A stretch of DNA of 64,000 bases from Maritimibacter sp. 55A14 (GTDB lineage: Bacteria > Pseudomonadota > Alphaproteobacteria > Rhodobacterales > Rhodobacteraceae): contig NZ_QEYE01000003.1 of the NCBI RefSeq assembly GCF_003122205.1, positions 62,001 to 126,000 of the forward strand. Reading direction: 5' to 3'. A model generated the notes under the pieces. It worked only from the letters and a program-made list of their open reading frames with translations, did not search any database and had not been told where the DNA came from. Below, one piece after another: positions 29,038 through 39,064 of this stretch. A program made the position numbers and the translations under genes. Position 1 is the first letter of the stretch. Each line of letters starts with the position of its first letter.

Positions 29038-29681
29038 GACACGAGATCCCTTTTGCCGCGCAGCGCCGCGAATTCGGCCTCCAGCGCGACGTGATCGTAA
29101 CGCGTTTCCAGCCAGTCACGCAGGGAAATCGGCCGCGCCGCACTGTCGCGCGCATAGGCGTCGAGCAGGTGATCGACGGCGCCGCGATTGGTGAAGCTCA
29201 GATGCAGGTAGCGCAGCCCGAGCTGGCGGCGGGCCCGGTCGACCGGCACGCCCTCGGCATCCATCAGGTAGAGTGCGGCGGCCAGCCCGGACCGGTCCGA
29301 ACCCGACTTACAGTGCATCACGAAGGGCCGTTCGACGCGGGCGAAGAGATCGAGCATCTCGATCAGCCGCGCGGGCGGCGCGAAGCGGCGCGCCGAGAAG
29401 CGCAGGCTCTCCAGCCGCAGCCCCAGCGCGGCGCAGGCTTCGGCCTCCAGCAGATATGGCGCCTTCGGCTCCGCCCCGCGCAGGTTGACGACACTGCGGA
29501 TGCCGCGCGCACGCCAGCGGCGCAGCCGCAGCGGCGAAGGCTGGTTGGCACGCCACACGCCCGGCGCGATCCGGTGCATGTTGGGCCAGAGCACACGCAG
29601 GATGCCGTGATCGGTCATCATCAGTTCCCACCAGGCGCCAGCGCGGCCCAGCGGCGTGGAGAGCCGGTCGCCTTGGGTCAT
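29034..29681 (-). CDS. tyrosine/dual-specificity phosphatase-like protein
   Basis: 215 aa from ATG 29681; a longer start at 29735 is possible and neither has a strong ribosome binding site. The P-loop HCKSGSDRSG matches CX5R, supplying the catalytic cysteine and arginine. The earlier IRSVVNLRGAE segment is typical of bacterial DSP-like phosphatases, though the general-acid aspartate is not obvious. The short overlap with the downstream ABC exporter gene suggests a joint role, perhaps in envelope lipid or polysaccharide handling. The substrate may be a phosphoprotein, phosphoinositide-like lipid or sugar phosphate. Confidence 0.78.
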   Translation of the reverse strand: MTQGDRLSTPLGRAGAWWELMMTDHGILRVLWPNMHRIAPGVWRANQPSPLRLRRWRARGIRSVVNLRGAEPKAPYLLEAEACAALGLRLESLRFSARRFAPPARLIEMLDLFARVERPFVMHCKSGSDRSGLAAALYLMDAEGVPVDRARRQLGLRYLHLSFTNRGAVDHLLDAYARDSAARPISLRDWLETRYDHVALEAEFAALRGKRDLVS

Positions 29682-29821
29682 CGGGGCAGCGCGGTCATTG
29701 GGAACGGGCCTGTGCTGATATGGTCGGGAGGACATGCCGTGCCGGTGGGATGGCGGGAAAAACAGGGGCGAGGTCTAGCCTGAAACGCGATGCGGGGCAA
29801 GACGGGCGGTCTTCCGTCGTC

Positions 29822-31084
29822 TCAGGCGGCGGCCAGGAGCCGCATCAGCCGCGGCTTGTCGCCCTGATCGGTGGCGCTGGCCAGCGCCCTGGTCAGTTCC
29901 TCCAGAGAGGCGATATTGTGGCCAGCCCGGAAACAGTCCACATGGGGTAGCATCGCCCGCACGCCCGCGGCGCGCGGTGCGAAACCTTCCCAGCGCAGCA
30001 GCGGGTTGATCCAGACGACGCGCCGGGCGCTCAGGTGCAGCCGTTCCATCTCGCGCGCGAGCCGCTCAGGCGCGCCACGCTCCAGCCCGTCGGTGATCAG
30101 CAGGACCAGCGCGCCGCGCCCCAGCACCCGCCGCGACCAGTCGCGGTTGAAGGCATGCAGGCAGTCGCCGATGCGGGTGCCACCCTCCCAGTCGCGCGCC
30201 TCCGCGCCAGCGGCGGCCACCGCGGCGTCCACGTCGCGGGCGGCCATTTGCCGGGTGATGTTGGTCAGCCGGGTGCCGAAGGTGAAGGCGTGGACCTTCG
30301 ACCAGCCCGCGCCGCGCGCGTTTGAGATGGCATGCAGGAAATGCAGCACGGCGCGGGAATAGGCCGACATCGAACCCGATATGTCGCAAAGCACCACCAG
30401 GTCGGGCCAGCGGGTGCGGCGCGCGCGGAAGGCCAGCCGCTCCACCTCGCCGCCGCGGCGCATCGCGGCGCGCATCGTGGCGCGCCAGTCGGGGCGGCGG
30501 CCCAGCGGATCGACAGCCAGCCGGCGCGTCTTGAGCGGCAGTACCGGCAGGCGGAGCCGCGCGAGAAGCCGGCGGGCCTGCGCCATCTCCTCGGCCGACA
30601 TCTGCTCGAAATCAAGCTGGCGGAGGCGTTCCTCGGCGGACATGGTCAGGCTTGCGTCGATCTCGATCTCTCTGCCTTCGCGGTCATCCTCCGGGAGGTT
30701 GGGCGCGGCGCGCTCCACGCCGTCGAGAAGCGCCTCGGCGGCGCGGCGTTCGGCGGCCTGCGCGTTCCGCTCTTCCCGCGCGCCGCGCACCGAGGGCAGC
30801 AACATCGCCATCATGTGCTCCAGGTAACGCGGATCACGCCAGAAGAGCCGGAAGACCTGCGCGAAGACGGCGCGGTGTTCGGGACGCGAGCAGAAGCAGG
30901 CGCGCAGGCAATAGAAGAAATCCGCCCGGTCGCTGAAACCGACCGCGGCCACGGCGCGCACTGCATCGACGATGTGCCCCGTGCCCACCGGCAGCCCCGC
31001 GGCGCGCAACGCGCGGCCGAAATGCGCGATATTGTCCGCGAGCCGGCCGTCCTCGGGCAACTCGAGCGGCGCGTATTCAACCAT
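29822..31084 (-). CDS. coxE: CoxE-type VWA domain protein
   Basis: 420 aa from ATG 31084. An N-terminal helical region with an Arg/Glu-rich middle is followed by a C-terminal von Willebrand A domain with the MIDAS motif DISGSMS. The match is to CoxE, partner of the MoxR-type AAA ATPase CoxD in maturing the copper-molybdenum site of CO dehydrogenase and relatives. The coxD-type gene lies directly upstream. No hydroxylase structural genes are in the window, so the client is unknown. The protein is cytoplasmic. Confidence 0.8.
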   Translation of the reverse strand: MVEYAPLELPEDGRLADNIAHFGRALRAAGLPVGTGHIVDAVRAVAAVGFSDRADFFYCLRACFCSRPEHRAVFAQVFRLFWRDPRYLEHMMAMLLPSVRGAREERNAQAAERRAAEALLDGVERAAPNLPEDDREGREIEIDASLTMSAEERLRQLDFEQMSAEEMAQARRLLARLRLPVLPLKTRRLAVDPLGRRPDWRATMRAAMRRGGEVERLAFRARRTRWPDLVVLCDISGSMSAYSRAVLHFLHAISNARGAGWSKVHAFTFGTRLTNITRQMAARDVDAAVAAAGAEARDWEGGTRIGDCLHAFNRDWSRRVLGRGALVLLITDGLERGAPERLAREMERLHLSARRVVWINPLLRWEGFAPRAAGVRAMLPHVDCFRAGHNIASLEELTRALASATDQGDKPRLMRLLAAA

Positions 31085-31112
31085 GGCGGCGCGCCCGGCG
31101 GCGGGCGCCGCG

Positions 31113-31163
31113 GCGGGGGTTTTCCACCCCCGCACCCCCGGAGGATATTTCGGGCAAGAAGAA
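31113..31163 (-). repeat. post-stop conserved element plus hairpin, copy A (after the MoxR gene)
   Basis: On the minus strand, right after the MoxR-gene stop, the sequence reads TTCTTCTTGCCCGAAATATC and continues CTCCGG. A 7 bp hairpin follows (GCGGGGG 31113-31119, CCCCCGC 31127-31133). A very similar element and hairpin follow the ggt stop at 60859-60908. It is likely a recurrent 3'-end/terminator structure. Confidence 0.5.
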
Positions 31164-31165
31164 CC

Positions 31166-32077
31166 TCATGCGGGCTCCAGCCCGGCGCGGGCCTCCTCAA
31201 GCAGGCGAGCGGCTTCGGAGCCCTGGATCTTCTGGATGTCGTCCTGGTATTTCAGCACCGCGCCCAGCGTGTCGGCGATCACATCCGGCGTCAGGCTGAC
31301 CACGTCTAGGGCGAGCAGGCATTTCGCCCAGTCGATGGTTTCGGCCACGCCGGGCTTCTTGAAGAGATCCTCGGTGCGCAGCCGCTGCACGAAGGCCACC
31401 ACCTCGCGCGAGAGCTGCCGGGAGGCGCCAGGCGCGCGGGCGGCAAGAATTTCCAGCTCCCGCGCCGCGTCAGGGTAGTCCACCCAGTGATAGAGGCAGC
31501 GCCGCTTGAGCGCGTCGTGCACCTCACGCGTGCGGTTGGAGGTCAGGATGACGATCGGGGGCGCGGGCGCGCGGATCGTGCCCATCTCCGGGATCGTGAC
31601 CTGGAAATCGCTGAGCGCCTCCATCAGGAAGGCCTCGAAAGGTTCGTCGGTACGGTCCAGCTCGTCGATCAGCAGCACCGGCGGGCCGCCGGGCTGCGGG
31701 CTCATCGCCTCCAGCAGCGGGCGGCGGACCAGGAAACGCTCGGAGAAGAGTTCGTCGGTGAGCGCCTCGCGATCGGTTCCCTCCACCGCCTCGGCGGTGC
31801 GGATCGCGACCATCTGGGCGGGGAAGTTCCATTCATAGACCGCGCTTGCGGCATCGAGCCCCTCGTAGCATTGCAGGCGGATCAGTCGGCGGTCCAGCCC
31901 GGTTGCGAGCGCCTTGGCGATCTCGGTCTTGCCGGTGCCGGCCTCGCCTTCCAGAAAGAGCGGACGGCCGAGCCGAAGTGCAAGGAAGACCACCGTGGCC
32001 AGCGCCCGGCCGCAGACGTAATCCTGCCCGGCCAGGAGCTTCTGCACGTCCTCGATGGACTGGATACCGGTTGTCAT
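31166..32077 (-). CDS. coxD: CoxD-type MoxR AAA+ ATPase
   Basis: 303 aa. Walker A is GEAGTGKTE, Walker B is LLIDELDR, sensor 1 lies in VILTSNRTREVHDALKRRC, and the C-terminal lid follows. The LLAGQDYVCGRALATVVFLALRLGRPLFLEG start is typical of CoxD/MoxR proteins. Paired with a VWA protein (coxE, next gene) it forms a chaperone-like remodelling system for metalloenzyme assembly. It is cytoplasmic and ATP-dependent. The gene upstream is divergent. Confidence 0.85.
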   Translation of the reverse strand: MTTGIQSIEDVQKLLAGQDYVCGRALATVVFLALRLGRPLFLEGEAGTGKTEIAKALATGLDRRLIRLQCYEGLDAASAVYEWNFPAQMVAIRTAEAVEGTDREALTDELFSERFLVRRPLLEAMSPQPGGPPVLLIDELDRTDEPFEAFLMEALSDFQVTIPEMGTIRAPAPPIVILTSNRTREVHDALKRRCLYHWVDYPDAARELEILAARAPGASRQLSREVVAFVQRLRTEDLFKKPGVAETIDWAKCLLALDVVSLTPDVIADTLGAVLKYQDDIQKIQGSEAARLLEEARAGLEPA

Positions 32078-32207
32078 GCGCGCCTCCGCCCCCTGGGATG
32101 TCTCGCGGGAGCTTAGCGGCGGCGCCCGGCATGGTCCACAGGCTGCGGTCTTGTCTGCGCGGGTGCGCTGCTATGTAATCGGGGGACAGCCCGGCAAGGA
32201 GGCCGCG

Positions 32208-33197
32208 ATGGCAGTTCATGTAGAGCAGGCGCCGGATTTCGCGGCATTGCCCGATCCCCTGGGCCTCGGCGGCGCACCGCGGCGCGTGGGCGTGGAGATC
32301 GAGTTCGGCGGGCTCGATACGCGGCGCGCGGGCGAATTGGTGCAGGCGCGTTTCGGCGGCCGGCTGGAGGTGAGCGGGCCACAGGACGTCAGGGTGCGCG
32401 GCACGAAGCATGGCGATTTCGAGATTTACCTGGACGCGCGCTGGCGCGATGCCGCGGACACGCCGCTCAAGAAGGCAGGGCTCGAGCTGGGACGCGCGGT
32501 CATCCCGGTGGAGATCGTGACGCCGCCCCTGCCGGTCGCGGCGCTGCCGGACCTGGAGCGGCTTCGCGCCGACCTGCGCGCGGCGGGTGCGCTGGGGAGC
32601 CGCGACGGGCTGCTCCTGGGCTTCGGATTGCATTTCAACCCCGAGGTGCCGGCGCTGGAGGGCACGGCGCCGGTGCATATCCTGACCGCCTTCGCGCTGA
32701 TCGAGGACTGGCTGCGCAAGCGCAACCCGATCGACATCAGCCGCCGTCTGCTGCCGTTCACCGACCCCTATCCGCGCAGCCTGATCGACGCGCTGGCCGA
32801 TGGCTGGCCGGACCTGGATCTCGACGGGCTTTTCGATGTCTATGCCGCCCACCGGCCGTCGCGCAACCGCGGGCTCGACATGCTGCCGCTGCTGGCGCAT
32901 CTGGACCGCGCGCGCTTCGACCGGCTCTTCGGCGATCAGGGCAAGCTGCGCGCGCGGCCCACCTTCCATTACCGACTGCCCGATTGCCGCATCGACGAGC
33001 CCGGCTACAGCCTGGCCGCCGAATGGAACCAGTGGGTGCTGGTGGAACGCGTCGCCGCCGACGCGGAAGCGATGGCCGATCTGACCGTGGGCTGGGACGC
33101 GCATCGCAATGCGTTCCTGAGCCTGCGCCCGGACTGGGCGCGGCAGAGCGGCGAGATCCTGCGCGCCCACGGCCATGCCGGAGCGCAGGATCCATGA
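32208..33197 (+). CDS. amidoligase-family protein (Amidoligase_2)
   Basis: 329 aa from ATG 32208, with AAGGAGG upstream. It is a glutamine-synthetase/COOH-NH2 ligase-like fold: the metal and ATP-binding strand VGVEIEFGGL (E30, E32), KHGDFEIYLD, EIVTPPLP, GFGLHFNPEV, a DISRRLLPFTDPYP segment and a C-terminal AEWNQWVLVE. These match the family predicted by Aravind and colleagues to form amide bonds on peptides or small molecules. The stop overlaps the next gene by 4 bases (ATGA); that gene encodes a class I glutamine-amidotransferase-like hydrolase. The substrate and product are unknown. Confidence 0.8.
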   Translation: MAVHVEQAPDFAALPDPLGLGGAPRRVGVEIEFGGLDTRRAGELVQARFGGRLEVSGPQDVRVRGTKHGDFEIYLDARWRDAADTPLKKAGLELGRAVIPVEIVTPPLPVAALPDLERLRADLRAAGALGSRDGLLLGFGLHFNPEVPALEGTAPVHILTAFALIEDWLRKRNPIDISRRLLPFTDPYPRSLIDALADGWPDLDLDGLFDVYAAHRPSRNRGLDMLPLLAHLDRARFDRLFGDQGKLRARPTFHYRLPDCRIDEPGYSLAAEWNQWVLVERVAADAEAMADLTVGWDAHRNAFLSLRPDWARQSGEILRAHGHAGAQDP

Positions 33198-33916
33198 GCC
33201 GCCCGCTGATCGGCGTCACCACCTCGTCGCGGTCGGGCTGGCGCATCTTCCCGCTCATCGCGCTCAATATCCGGCTGGCCGGCGGGCGGGCCGTGCGCTG
33301 GGGCGTCGGGCGGGCGTCGGACGTCGCGCGGGTGGACGGAATCGTGATCGGCGGGGGCGACGATATCTCGCCGGACATATATGGCGGCGCGCTGGTCGCC
33401 ACGGCACGGCTCGACCCCGACCGCGACCACTACGAGCGTGACCTCGTGCATGCGGCGGACGCCCAATCCAAGCCAGTGCTGGGCATCTGCCGCGGCGCGC
33501 AGATGCTCAACGTGGCGCGCGGCGGCACACTGCATCAGGACGCTTACGAGGTGCACCGCGAAAGCCGCCGTTTCCGCACCATCCTGCCGCGCAAGACCGT
33601 GCGGGTGGAACGCGGGACGCTTCTGGAAATCCTTGCAGGGCCGCAGGAGATGCGGGTCAACGCGCTCCACAGCCAGGCGGTGGACCGGCTGGGCGACGGG
33701 CTGCGCGTGGCCGCGCGCGACAGCGGCGGCATGATCCAGGCAGTGGAATGCGCAGGTGCGGTCTTTGCGCTGGGGGTGCAATGGCATCCCGAGCACCTGA
33801 TTTACGCCCGCCGGCAACGTGCACTTTTTGCCGCGCTGACCGCCGCGGCGGCGGGCGACGGCGGGACCGCGCGCGACGCGGTCGCCCGCGCCATTGCTCC
33901 GGGTCATTGCAAATGA
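33194..33916 (+). CDS. gamma-glutamyl amide hydrolase-like class I glutamine amidotransferase (peptidase C26)
   Basis: 240 aa. The nucleophile elbow GICRGAQ places C99 as nucleophile, with H198 and E200 in WHPEH completing the triad. The IVIGGGDDISPDIYGG segment is typical of PuuD-like gamma-glutamyl-gamma-aminobutyrate hydrolases. Translational overlap with the amidoligase gene implies joint action: it could hydrolyse gamma-glutamyl or isopeptide bonds made by the ligase, or feed it ammonia. No polyamine-degradation genes accompany it, so a classical puuD role is not supported. Confidence 0.82.
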   Translation: MSRPLIGVTTSSRSGWRIFPLIALNIRLAGGRAVRWGVGRASDVARVDGIVIGGGDDISPDIYGGALVATARLDPDRDHYERDLVHAADAQSKPVLGICRGAQMLNVARGGTLHQDAYEVHRESRRFRTILPRKTVRVERGTLLEILAGPQEMRVNALHSQAVDRLGDGLRVAARDSGGMIQAVECAGAVFALGVQWHPEHLIYARRQRALFAALTAAAAGDGGTARDAVARAIAPGHCK

Positions 33917-33959
33917 TACGGTCCCGCCCAACCCCTGACACAGCCTGCCGGAGACCGAC

Positions 33960-35176
<1,217 letters not shown>

Positions 35177-35180
<4 letters not shown>

Positions 35181-36994
35181 GCCCCGGCCTGACGCTCCAG
35201 CAGGCGCGCGTCGGTGAGCGGCTCCTCCTCCGGCGCGGCGTATCCCCAAGTGGCGAGCGCGTCGGCGAAGGCGGCGGCCTCGTCCGCCTGCTCCAGCATC
35301 AGCCGGCCCGCGATCACGATGCGCAGTGGCGCCGCACCAGTTGCGTCCAGCGCGCCTGCGACCATGCCCGGCGTCAGGCGCGGGTCGCCCAGATAGAGCA
35401 GGTCCGGCCGGGTATTGCGCAGCAATTCCGCCAGCCCGCGCGCATCGTGCTGGCCGTCCTCGGCATGAAAGAGCGGCACTGCCGCCAAGTGGTGGCGGGC
35501 CGTCATGCAAAGCCCGTTCTCCGCCCAGACCCGCGCCGCGGTGCAGGCTAGTGCCGGGCGTTCCTCCTGCGCGGTGACGGTGACATCCGGGCGCGTGCGG
35601 GCCAGGTGGCCGGCCAAAAAGCCCACCGCGGCGCCCACCTCCAGATAACGCCCGTCTTCGGGCAGCAGGCCGGGGAGGCGGCGCGCATGATTGCGTTCGA
35701 ACTTGCCCTCGGCGATCGCTTGTAGCCCCGCGGGGGTGAAGACGCGGGCATCGGCGGGCAGCTTCAATTCGTGGTTCGTAAACCATTCGAGCGGCGGGTC
35801 GCCGGACAGGTCGATCTCGCCCGAGACATAAAGCGCCTCGGCGAGCACGCCGGCCGCTTCCTGCGCCGCGGCCTGCCGCGCCGCCTTCGCCTGCCCGACG
35901 CGTTTCTTCTCCACCTCCGACATCAGCGCGGCGATCTTTTCGGGATCGCGCGGCTTGGGCGGTTTCGCCTCCACCTGCGTGATCGGCACTTTCGCGGCCG
36001 CCTTGAGCCCGGCGATCAGTTCGTCATAGTCCGGGGTCCGCTTGAATTCGGCGAGCCGCGCCTCGGCGCGCTCGACTGCCGCGAAATGCAGCCGGTTCAA
36101 CACCGGGTCTTCCAGAAGCGCCTCGAAAATCTCCGCCCGGCGCGGCGCGTGGCGCAGAATCGCGTCGTCATAAACCTCGTTGCGGTCCTGCAGTGCCCAG
36201 TAATCGGCGTTGTACTTGTCCTTCTTGAAATTAACGTTGCCGCGGAACTTGCGGATCGCGTAGCTGTCCATCGACTTCACGGCGTAATGGTTCATCTGCA
36301 CCCAGTCATAGCCCACCGTGCGGGTGATCGACCGCCAGCCACGGAACTTGAAATACTCCTCCATCGGGCGGCCCGACCCGTTGAGCCATTTCACGCGGTC
36401 GGGAAATTCCGTCTTCAGATGCTTGTTCTTCATCTTCGGGCGGTGGATGCCCAGCTTCCAGTAGTCGGGATCGAACCGGAAGAGTGTCTTGACCCCCCAA
36501 CCCTTGTTCCACATCGGCGGCGCGGCATGGAGATACTGCTCGGTCACCGGCGCGCGGGACCAGTCCTGCACCCCGCCGGAGCCGAAGATGCGCCAGGTCA
36601 CGACGATGCCGTTCGCGCCCTCCGCCTCGACCGCCGAGATCAGCCCGTCGATCGTACCCTCGCCACGCTTGATGCACAGGAACTCATCGGCATCGAAAAC
36701 GATCAGCCAGTCGCTGTTGCAAACCACAGGCTCCACTTGCGCGTATTTCAGCGCCGAGGGTTGCGGGCGTATCCCCTCCGGGATCGCGTTGACCCGGTGA
36801 TGGGCGAGGCCCAACTCCTCCAGCCGCATCAGCATCTCGTCGGTGCCGTCGGTGCAGTCGTTGGTGTAGACGACCAGATCGGTGAAGCCCAGCGCCAGGT
36901 GATGCGCCACCCATTCCAGCACATAGGGCCCCTCGTCCTTCATCATCGAGACGGCGGTGACTCGCCCATGCGGGCTGACATTCCTGGAAATCAT
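35177..36994 (-). CDS. glycosyltransferase family 2 protein fused to a methyltransferase-like domain
   Basis: 605 aa from ATG 36994. The N-terminal GT domain (residues 1-330) begins [23 protein letters not shown] and contains the metal-binding DADEF motif and [11 protein letters not shown] charged Lys/Pro/Ala linker (about 335-440) leads to a region with the SAM-binding-like glycine motif [14 protein letters not shown] (about 485-605). No transmembrane segment is present. The GT half is paralogous to the protein at 39739-40815. It is probably part of surface glycan or glycoprotein modification by the divergent operon. Acceptor and sugar are unknown. Confidence 0.75.
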
Positions 36995-37238
36995 CGCATC
37001 CGCCTTGTGCCTGCTTGCCTGCGCGGGGCCATTGCATATCGGGCCGGGGCCGAAAAGCAAGGGGGGCGGCCCGCGGTGAGTCGGACACGTCACAGACCGC
37101 CCCCAATCGCACCGCCGGTCCGCCCGCGGGGCAAAAGGAACTGGACAGCCCGCGGCGAAATCCGCATCCTCCGCGCAACAACAATCACAATGTTCCGCGC
37201 GTCCCAAGGCGCGGTCCGGGGCAAGAGCGGAGACAGGA

Positions 37239-38048
37239 ATGGTCGAGTTGAACCGGAGGCCGGTGGCCTCCCTCTGGATCGGTAAGGAACTGCATTACCT
37301 CAACCAGCTCTGCCTGAAGTCGCATATCCTGGCCGGGCACCCTACCACGCTCTACTGCACCGACAACGTCACCAACGCACCTGAAGGCGTCGAGGTGCGG
37401 CCCGCTGCCGAGATCATGGATATCGACATGGACGTGGTGGAGCAGACCAGCGCCTCCTTCCTGTCCAACGTGTTCCGCTACAAGATGATCAAGATGACCG
37501 GCGCGATCTGGATCGACTGCGACGCCTTCTGCCACAAGCCCTTTCCCGACGACATGGACCATATTTATGCCGGGCACGGATTTCGCGGCGCGCTCAATTG
37601 CGGCGTGGTCTACATCCCGCCGGACGGCGCGCTGATCGACATGCTGATGGACTATTACGAGAACCTGCCCGACGCTCCGCCCTGGTTCAACAAGAACCAG
37701 CGCAAGAAGCTGGAGCGCAACGCGCGCGACCCGCTGCCGGTGCGCATCTACAAGGCCGAACGCACCGCCTTCGGGCCGCAGGCCTTCACCTATTTCGCCC
37801 AGCAGACCGGCGATTACGACAAGGCGCTGAGCCACGACTACCTCTATCCGGTGCCGTTCCAACTCAACGATATCTTCTATGACCCCTATGGCCGGGTGGA
37901 GGGGCATTTCACCGACAACACCCTTTCGGTGCATCTCTACACCAACGGAACCAAGCCCTGGTGGCGCAAGAACCCGCCGCTCGAAGGTTCCTATGCCTGG
38001 CGGATGTGCGAGAAGATCGGCATCGACCCGAAAAAGGCGCTGAAATAG
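37239..38048 (+). CDS. glycosyltransferase-like protein with DxD motif
   Basis: 269 aa. A nucleotide-sugar-binding-like core has ASLWIGKELHYLNQLCLKS at the start, IWIDCDAFC (DxD) near residue 90 and a conserved CGVVYIPP strand. The layout resembles GT32/GT8-like or DUF6492-type transferases of Rhodobacterales. There is no signal or membrane helix. It is the first gene of a plus-strand glycan operon, divergent from the fused GT gene. Enzyme identity is inferred only from motif and context. Confidence 0.65.
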   Translation: MVELNRRPVASLWIGKELHYLNQLCLKSHILAGHPTTLYCTDNVTNAPEGVEVRPAAEIMDIDMDVVEQTSASFLSNVFRYKMIKMTGAIWIDCDAFCHKPFPDDMDHIYAGHGFRGALNCGVVYIPPDGALIDMLMDYYENLPDAPPWFNKNQRKKLERNARDPLPVRIYKAERTAFGPQAFTYFAQQTGDYDKALSHDYLYPVPFQLNDIFYDPYGRVEGHFTDNTLSVHLYTNGTKPWWRKNPPLEGSYAWRMCEKIGIDPKKALK

Positions 38049-38063
38049 GGCCGGGAGGCAGAC

Positions 38064-38972
38064 ATGGCCGGCACAAGAAGCCCCAGCCTGACGATTTTCT
38101 ACATCGTCGAGCCGCCGGAATACGAGGCGATGGCCTGCTACCTGCTGGCCTCGATCCGCATGCATTTCCCCGCCAAGGTCAAATGCGTCGGTTACTGCCC
38201 GGAACACCGGCTGGACGAATTGCACCCGGCCATCCATGCCGCGCATGAGAAGCTAGGCGGCGAAATCCGGACCTTCCGCAGCGAGGGCCGCTTCGACCCG
38301 CCCTACCCGCATGGCAACAAGATGCTGGCGGCGTTGGAGCCGCGCGACACGACCTATTCGATGTTCGTCGATTCCGACGTGCTCTTCCTGCGCCCCAACG
38401 ATGCGCGCAATATCGTCAAGGCGGGCCATGTCTCGTGCTCGATGGCGGCCTCGATGGTCTGGGCGGAACAGACGATCTGGGACACGATCTATGGCGCGCT
38501 GGACATGCCGGTGCCGGAGGAACGCTATTACATGATGCGGCGCAAGGCCCGGAAGGTCGTGCCCTATTTCAGCTCCGGCCTGGTCGCCTTCCCCGAAAAG
38601 GCCACCAGGACGCGGCGCCGCTTTCCCGATGTCTGGTACGAGACCGCGCAGATCATCGACAAGGTGGACAGCCTCGACCGCCGCCGCCCCTATCTGGACC
38701 AGATGGCGCTGCCCGCGGCGATCCAGCGCGCCGGGCTGAAATGGAACATCCTGCCCGAAGAGCAGCACTTCATCCTGGGCGGCAAGCTCAAGGGCAAGCC
38801 GCTGCCCGAGAACCGCGAGATCTACACGATCCATTATCGCAGCCAGAAGCATCTGCGCGATGTCGGCCACCACAAGACCGCGCGCGGCTATCTGCACGAC
38901 CTGACCGGCGAGAAATACGTGCGCCGGCTCGCACCGGACGCGGAAACGTCCCTGACCGGCGCGGCGGGTTAG
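38064..38972 (+). CDS. glycosyltransferase-like protein, DSD motif
   Basis: 302 aa, 15 bases after the previous gene. The start SLTIFYIVEPPEYEAMACYLLASIR and the central MFVDSDVLFL (DSD at about residue 103) match a nucleotide-diphospho-sugar transferase fold, followed by SSGLVAFPE and a long basic helical tail. It probably transfers a sugar in the same pathway as its neighbours. There is no membrane segment, so it acts at the cytoplasmic face. Confidence 0.62.
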   Translation: MAGTRSPSLTIFYIVEPPEYEAMACYLLASIRMHFPAKVKCVGYCPEHRLDELHPAIHAAHEKLGGEIRTFRSEGRFDPPYPHGNKMLAALEPRDTTYSMFVDSDVLFLRPNDARNIVKAGHVSCSMAASMVWAEQTIWDTIYGALDMPVPEERYYMMRRKARKVVPYFSSGLVAFPEKATRTRRRFPDVWYETAQIIDKVDSLDRRRPYLDQMALPAAIQRAGLKWNILPEEQHFILGGKLKGKPLPENREIYTIHYRSQKHLRDVGHHKTARGYLHDLTGEKYVRRLAPDAETSLTGAAG

Positions 38973-38980
38973 GAGAACGC

Positions 38981-39061
38981 ATGGGCATCAGCTACTTTCC
39001 GGCGTCCTTTTTCCCTCTCAACGCCGTACATGCCGCGGCTTCGTACAGGGACATGACGTGA
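38981..39061 (+). CDS. 26-residue peptide translationally coupled to the FkbM gene
   Basis: ATG 38981 with a strong AGGAG site 5 bases upstream, which itself overlaps the stop of the preceding gene. The product MGISYFPASFFPLNAVHAAA plus SYRDMT is aromatic and hydrophobic. Its TGA stop is only 3 bases before the ATG of the FkbM gene, which has no ribosome binding site of its own. The likely role is a leader peptide delivering ribosomes to the next ORF; a functional microprotein is possible. No homologue is known to me. Confidence 0.5.
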   Translation: MGISYFPASFFPLNAVHAAASYRDMT

Positions 39062-39064
39062 CCC

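Noticed and set aside
33903-33918. TCATTGCAAATGA near gcdH resembling a TTTGCAAA-type site
   Set aside because: It is the last codons and stop of the amidotransferase-like gene (GHCK-stop), with no second half-site; chance is sufficient.
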